Source: Roseburia zhanii (GTDB taxonomy: Bacteria > Bacillota > Clostridia > Lachnospirales > Lachnospiraceae). From it: a stretch of 64,000 nt of DNA. Positions 61,323-64,000 of the stretch are shown here, one piece after another (the first letter of the stretch is position 1; each line of letters starts with the position of its first letter). The stretch lies in assembly GCF_014287635.1 (NCBI RefSeq), contig NZ_JACOPH010000014.1:1-64000 (forward strand), written 5' to 3'. Under the pieces are notes generated by a model. That model was given only the letters and a program-made list of their open reading frames with translations, was not told the origin of the DNA and ran no database searches. Made by a program: the position numbers and the translations under genes.

Positions 61323-61667
61323 ATGGGGAAAAGAGAGCACATATACGAAATTATTGCAGAGAATATCAGAAAAGAACGCAGAAGGCTTGGAATTACACAG
61401 GCAGAGCTTGCAGAACGGGCAGATGTATCATTGGATACTATCAAAAGTGTTGAAAATGGCAGAAGGGCAATGAGTCTTGATACATATTTGAATATTGTTC
61501 ATGCATTGGAGTCATCGCCTATGGTTTTGATGAGCCAGCAGCACCCAGAAAAACACATTGAGCGTTTTGCATTTATGATGAATCGATGTGACGAAAGAGA
61601 AATAGAATTTGCATTACATATGATTGAACAAATATTAAGAGGACAGGAAGATTATCTGAGTGAATAG
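61323..61667 (+). CDS. XRE-family regulator under an agr 1-type promoter
   Basis: A 114-residue protein: helix-turn-helix in IRKERRRLGITQAELAERAD and VSLDTIKSVENGRRAMSLDT, then a helical C-terminal part ending EIEFALHMIEQILRGQEDYL. Start at ATG 61323. The promoter upstream copies the agr 1 box layout, so it is likely a target of the system 1 regulator. Confidence 0.82.
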   Translation: MGKREHIYEIIAENIRKERRRLGITQAELAERADVSLDTIKSVENGRRAMSLDTYLNIVHALESSPMVLMSQQHPEKHIERFAFMMNRCDEREIEFALHMIEQILRGQEDYLSE

Positions 61668-61691
61668 ACGGGTAGTTATCCTGTCCTTTGT

Positions 61692-61925
61692 CTATGACTC
61701 TTTTGCAAATTTTTCAGCGAGATGGTATATGATTTCTTCAATGGTGGGAGTATCATTTTCACATGGAAAGTCTGTCCAGAAGCGTTGCATTTTTGGATCA
61801 GGGCTTTTTAAAGCAATGGAAACTGCCCGCCCAATTTCCTGTTGGACTTCTTCTTTTGTGATTCCTTCTTTTTCGGCAATGATTTCCAAATATTTATCAA
61901 CAGAGTATGTGTTTTTATCATTCAT
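61692..61925 (-). CDS. Small Spo0A-C-like protein
   Basis: A 77-residue protein: VDKYLEIIAEKEGITKEEVQ, QEIGRAVSIALKSPDPKMQR, then DTPTIEEIIYHLAEKFAKES. This resembles the short Spo0A C-terminal-like (sporulation initiation factor type) proteins common in Firmicutes mobile DNA. It lacks the receiver domain. Convergent with the XRE gene upstream. Function unknown. Confidence 0.6.
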   Translation of the reverse strand: MNDKNTYSVDKYLEIIAEKEGITKEEVQQEIGRAVSIALKSPDPKMQRFWTDFPCENDTPTIEEIIYHLAEKFAKES

Positions 61926-62104
61926 AGTGTTGTTGTGAATCCTTTCTGAGAAGGGTATTTGCGGTCAAATTGTCAGGTGCTTGAATTGTCCCGGTTGAAT
62001 ACCATAAAAGTAAAACAGATAATCCGTTCTATATTACATAATAACCTTGAGAGCTGTTTTCTATGCAGATTATGGCTATTTTCTATTCTATCATATACAT
62101 ACAG

Positions 62105-62126
62105 TATGGTGCATACACGCACCATA
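62105..62126 (+). promoter_or_regulatory. 8-bp inverted repeat, likely operator
   Basis: TATGGTGC-ATACAC-GCACCATA is a perfect palindrome 48 bp before the small regulator gene; a natural autoregulation site. Confidence 0.5.
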
Positions 62127-62173
62127 TCATTATAGGACACTCTTGCGTAGAATACAAGGAGGAGGTCTTTGTA

Positions 62174-62386
62174 ATGATAGTATATGACAGGTTATGGATC
62201 ACACTCAAGAAGAAAAATATTAGCCAGTATGCACTAATTAAAGATTATGGAATAGATAAAGCACAGTTACAGCGATTGCGAAAGAATATGGTCGTAAAAA
62301 CGGTAATCCTTAACAGATTATGTTCCATACTTGATTGTAAGATAGAGGACATCATGGAGTTTGTGCCGGATGAGGATATTAAGTAA
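62174..62386 (+). CDS. Small Cro/CI-type regulator
   Basis: A 70-residue helix-turn-helix protein of the short YozG-like kind: IVYDRLWITLKKKNISQYAL, DYGIDKAQLQRLRKNMVVKT, LCSILDCKIEDIMEFVPDED. It has only the DNA-binding domain. Site AGGAGGAGG. Preceded by a palindromic operator and followed by a strong terminator, so it forms its own unit. Confidence 0.8.
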   Translation: MIVYDRLWITLKKKNISQYALIKDYGIDKAQLQRLRKNMVVKTVILNRLCSILDCKIEDIMEFVPDEDIK

Positions 62387-62434
62387 AGAGATATTTCCAA
62401 AATGTAATGAGAGTTTGGAAATATCTCTTTTTTA
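62386..62434 (+). terminator. Terminator
   Basis: AGAGATATTTCCAAA and TTTGGAAATATCTCT form a 15-bp stem followed by TTTTTT. Confidence 0.88.
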
Positions 62435-62578
62435 ATCCGCAAATATTTATATTCTTGGTATTAAGGTGTACAATATTCCACCTGAAATAGCTGGTTTAGT
62501 CACTCTTACAAAAGATTCGCTTACGGTACAATGAATACAGCTTAAGCAAATATATAAGGTGCCGGAAAAGAGTGGAAG

Positions 62579-62902
62579 GTGTACTACGATATTGTTAATA
62601 GTGGAGAAAGAATAAAAGAGTTGCGTGCGGCAAGAAGAATGACAAGACAGCAGCTTGCCGAGCAGATTGGATTGTCAGTGGATGCTCTGCGGAAAATTGA
62701 AGCTGGTGTAAATGGAGCAAAAATAGATACGCTGATTAGTATTGCTGAATTGTTTCATATAACGTTGGATTATCTTGTGTGTGGGTGTGAAAGAAAGGCA
62801 GAAGTCGATGATCTGCTGGTTGGTCTGAAGGAGAAGGAAGTACAGTTTATCCGGAATATGGTATTAAATGCCGTTGACAATATGAAACTTCTGACAGAAT
62901 AA
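62579..62902 (+). CDS. XRE-family regulator
   Basis: A 107-residue protein from a GTG: GERIKELRAARRMTRQQLAE, QIGLSVDALRKIEAGVNGAK, a hydrophobic helix LISIAELFHITLDYLV and a helical tail. The start is uncertain since only GGAAAAGAG is upstream. Its layout resembles the XRE gene at 50714, which heads agr locus 1. Confidence 0.75.
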   Translation: MYYDIVNSGERIKELRAARRMTRQQLAEQIGLSVDALRKIEAGVNGAKIDTLISIAELFHITLDYLVCGCERKAEVDDLLVGLKEKEVQFIRNMVLNAVDNMKLLTE

Positions 62903-62905
62903 AAA

Positions 62906-62947
62906 AGTCGGATTGCATTTTTGATAATGCAGTCCGGCTTTTTTTAT
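62906..62947 (+). terminator. Terminator
   Basis: AGTCGGATTGCATT pairs with AATGCAGTCCGGCT (two G-T pairs) and runs into a T7 tail. Confidence 0.88.
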
Positions 62948-62949
62948 AA

Positions 62950-63567
62950 GGATTTGGAACAGGTGGGAGTGTTACTCTTAGTTCAAAAGAGTGTCGGTTA
63001 CTGTAGAAGATGCGTGGTGTCAGTTATACTTTGTTCAGGTTCTGAGAAAAGAACCGTTGAATATTGAAAACAGAATAGGACACGCATATCCCACGAGCTT
63101 ATATCGCCTTGTCTATGACAGGGTGGCAGAATCCCATTTCGTGCGATGACTATCCTCAGAACTGTAGCCGATTATGAGAAACGTAACAGCAGGAGCCTTT
63201 AAGGATAAGAGCAGAGGGTTGTGCCTACCGGGTTAGCAGCCGGAGGTAATGAGATAATAAGTGCACCTGAATTTCAGCAAAACGCATTTTCAGAGAGTGG
63301 CTACTTTCGTAAGTCCAGATGGGCAGGAAACTACGAAGTGATTGTGGCTGGCAAAGGATATGTTACCCGATATGGGGATGGTTAAGAAACCGGGAAGATA
63401 GTATTTTATCTTCCCACACAAACTGATTTGCAGTAACCAGCAGACAACAACGGGGCTTATAAGTGCAGAGAGCATTGGCAGGTCAGTTTATGTGAGGTGA
63501 CAAACTATAAAGAGTCAAGAGGTTTTTGAAAAAAGTTAGATTTGCAAAAAAGGGTAACTTTAATAAA
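62950..63567. other. Non-coding stretch, possible group II intron fragment
   Basis: About 600 bp with no credible protein frame and higher GC than nearby intergenic DNA. From 63141 the sequence begins GTGCG, the 5' consensus of group II introns, and many short paired segments follow. No domain V sequence or maturase gene is visible, so it could be the 5' part of an intron cut by the adjacent IS110 element, or another structured RNA. Confidence 0.25.
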
Positions 63568-63597
63568 TCATCTGAATATACCGTATTTCAGATGAAT
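63568..63597. terminator. Hairpin at the IS110-side border
   Basis: TCATCTGAA and TTCAGATGA form a 9-bp perfect stem, 26 bases past the transposase stop. It may terminate the transposase RNA or be part of the element end. Confidence 0.45.
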
Positions 63598-63623
63598 AGA
63601 CAAATAGATGTGAGAATAGCTTT

Positions 63624-64000
63624 TTAGCGAAGCTTCTGAGTATTAAAGTCTATATCCTTCTTCTCCAATGCATAGATGACTCTGATTAGTTTCTTTGCTA
63701 CATGAGTAATAGCTACCCTGTGTTTTTTGCCTTCTGCACGTTTCTTTGCGTAGTAAGATGCAAAGGTTATATCGGACCGAATTAAAGGAAGGCAGGCATT
63801 AAGAAGAACGTAACGGAGTTGTGATGAACCATGTTTCACCATTCTGCCACCATGAGATTCTGTTCCAGAATCGTTAATGCCGGGTTCAATTCCGGCAAAT
63901 GCAAGCATTTGACCGGGATTTGAAAAATTGGATATGTCACCATACTCAGCATAAATAGAGGCTGCTGAAATAGGACCGATACCAGGAATAGACATATAGT
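63624..64000 (-). mobile_element. IS110-family transposase, C-terminal part
   Basis: The last 125 codons of an IS110-type transposase; the frame continues off the right edge. The C-terminal Transposase_20 domain shows IPGIGPISAASIYAEYGDIS, NPGQMLAFAGIEPGINDSGT, and SHGGRMVKHGSSQLRYVLLN with the conserved Ser residues. The end HVAKKLIRVIYALEKKDIDF is typical. IS110 elements insert through a bridge RNA; for the IS110 group that RNA lies on the other (5') side, outside this window. Confidence 0.88.

Noticed and set aside
63536..63623. IS110 bridge RNA between the transposase stop and the hairpin.
   Set aside because: Only about 90 bases; the IS110 group keeps the bridge RNA on the 5' side of the gene, which lies outside the window.

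Overview
The window reads as low-GC Clostridia DNA, most likely from a gut Lachnospiraceae. The evidence is AGGAGG-type ribosome binding sites, frequent GTG and TTG starts, and many genes of the C. difficile CD1108/CD1110/CD1112/CD1115 mobile-element families, together with a lacLM beta-galactosidase and tandem agr-type quorum-sensing loci. No rRNA, tRNA or CRISPR array is visible. Assignments rest on reading motifs and remembered family features; no database search was run.

Layout. 1-1.5 kb: gene ends and remnants (C-terminus of a DUF1016-like protein, a small lipoprotein, an ATPase fragment). 1.5-3.5 kb: a minus-strand mobilisation module (relaxase and MobC) with a candidate oriT upstream. 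4.0-35.7 kb: a nearly continuous plus-strand conjugative module. It has a ParM/ParR-type segregation pair, DUF5688, a RadC-like JAB protein, a TOPRIM primase-like protein, a hairpin-rich possible oriT, a second MobC and relaxase, PcfB, a VirD4-like coupling protein, a pilin-like protein, VirB6/TrbL-like, PrgI, VirB4, an NlpC/P60 cell-wall hydrolase, DpnD/PcfM, a 2481-residue ArdC/methylase/SNF2-helicase protein, tandem SpoVG and DUF6674, ending at a terminator. Two units interrupt it: a membrane-anchored AT-rich gene after the coupling protein, and an antisense RelE/Phd toxin-antitoxin pair between prgI and virB4. No integrase is present.

35.8-38.7 kb: a (GACA)24 tract, an orphan chemoreceptor and two small genes, one frameshifted. 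38.7-44.6 kb: an ECF sigma factor, a DUF4367 putative anti-sigma factor and three gene groups for exported proteins. Each group starts with the same bipartite promoter (TTGTCCCTTTTT, 11 bp, CGTTATA), and two of them begin with near-identical structured leaders that encode related 33-residue peptides.

44.6-50.6 kb: chromosome-like metabolic genes (truncated sugar symporter, lacL-lacM with the typical 17-base overlap, an AraC regulator and methylglyoxal synthase), preceded by mobile-element debris. 50.6-62.9 kb: two adjacent agr systems. System 1 is response regulator, kinase, AgrD, AgrB; system 2 is response regulator, kinase, AgrB, AgrD. They are followed by genes for secreted and cytosolic proteins of unknown family and several small XRE regulators. 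Each system has its own paired direct-repeat promoter type, and each type occurs again at a distant promoter (61.2 kb for system 1, 60.0 kb for system 2), which suggests two small local regulons. 62.9-64 kb: non-coding DNA and the end of an IS110-family transposase gene running off the window.

The points I consider least ordinary are a TnpV-like gene overprinted inside the giant helicase gene, the ECF promoter set with its twin leader peptides, and the two agr box families.
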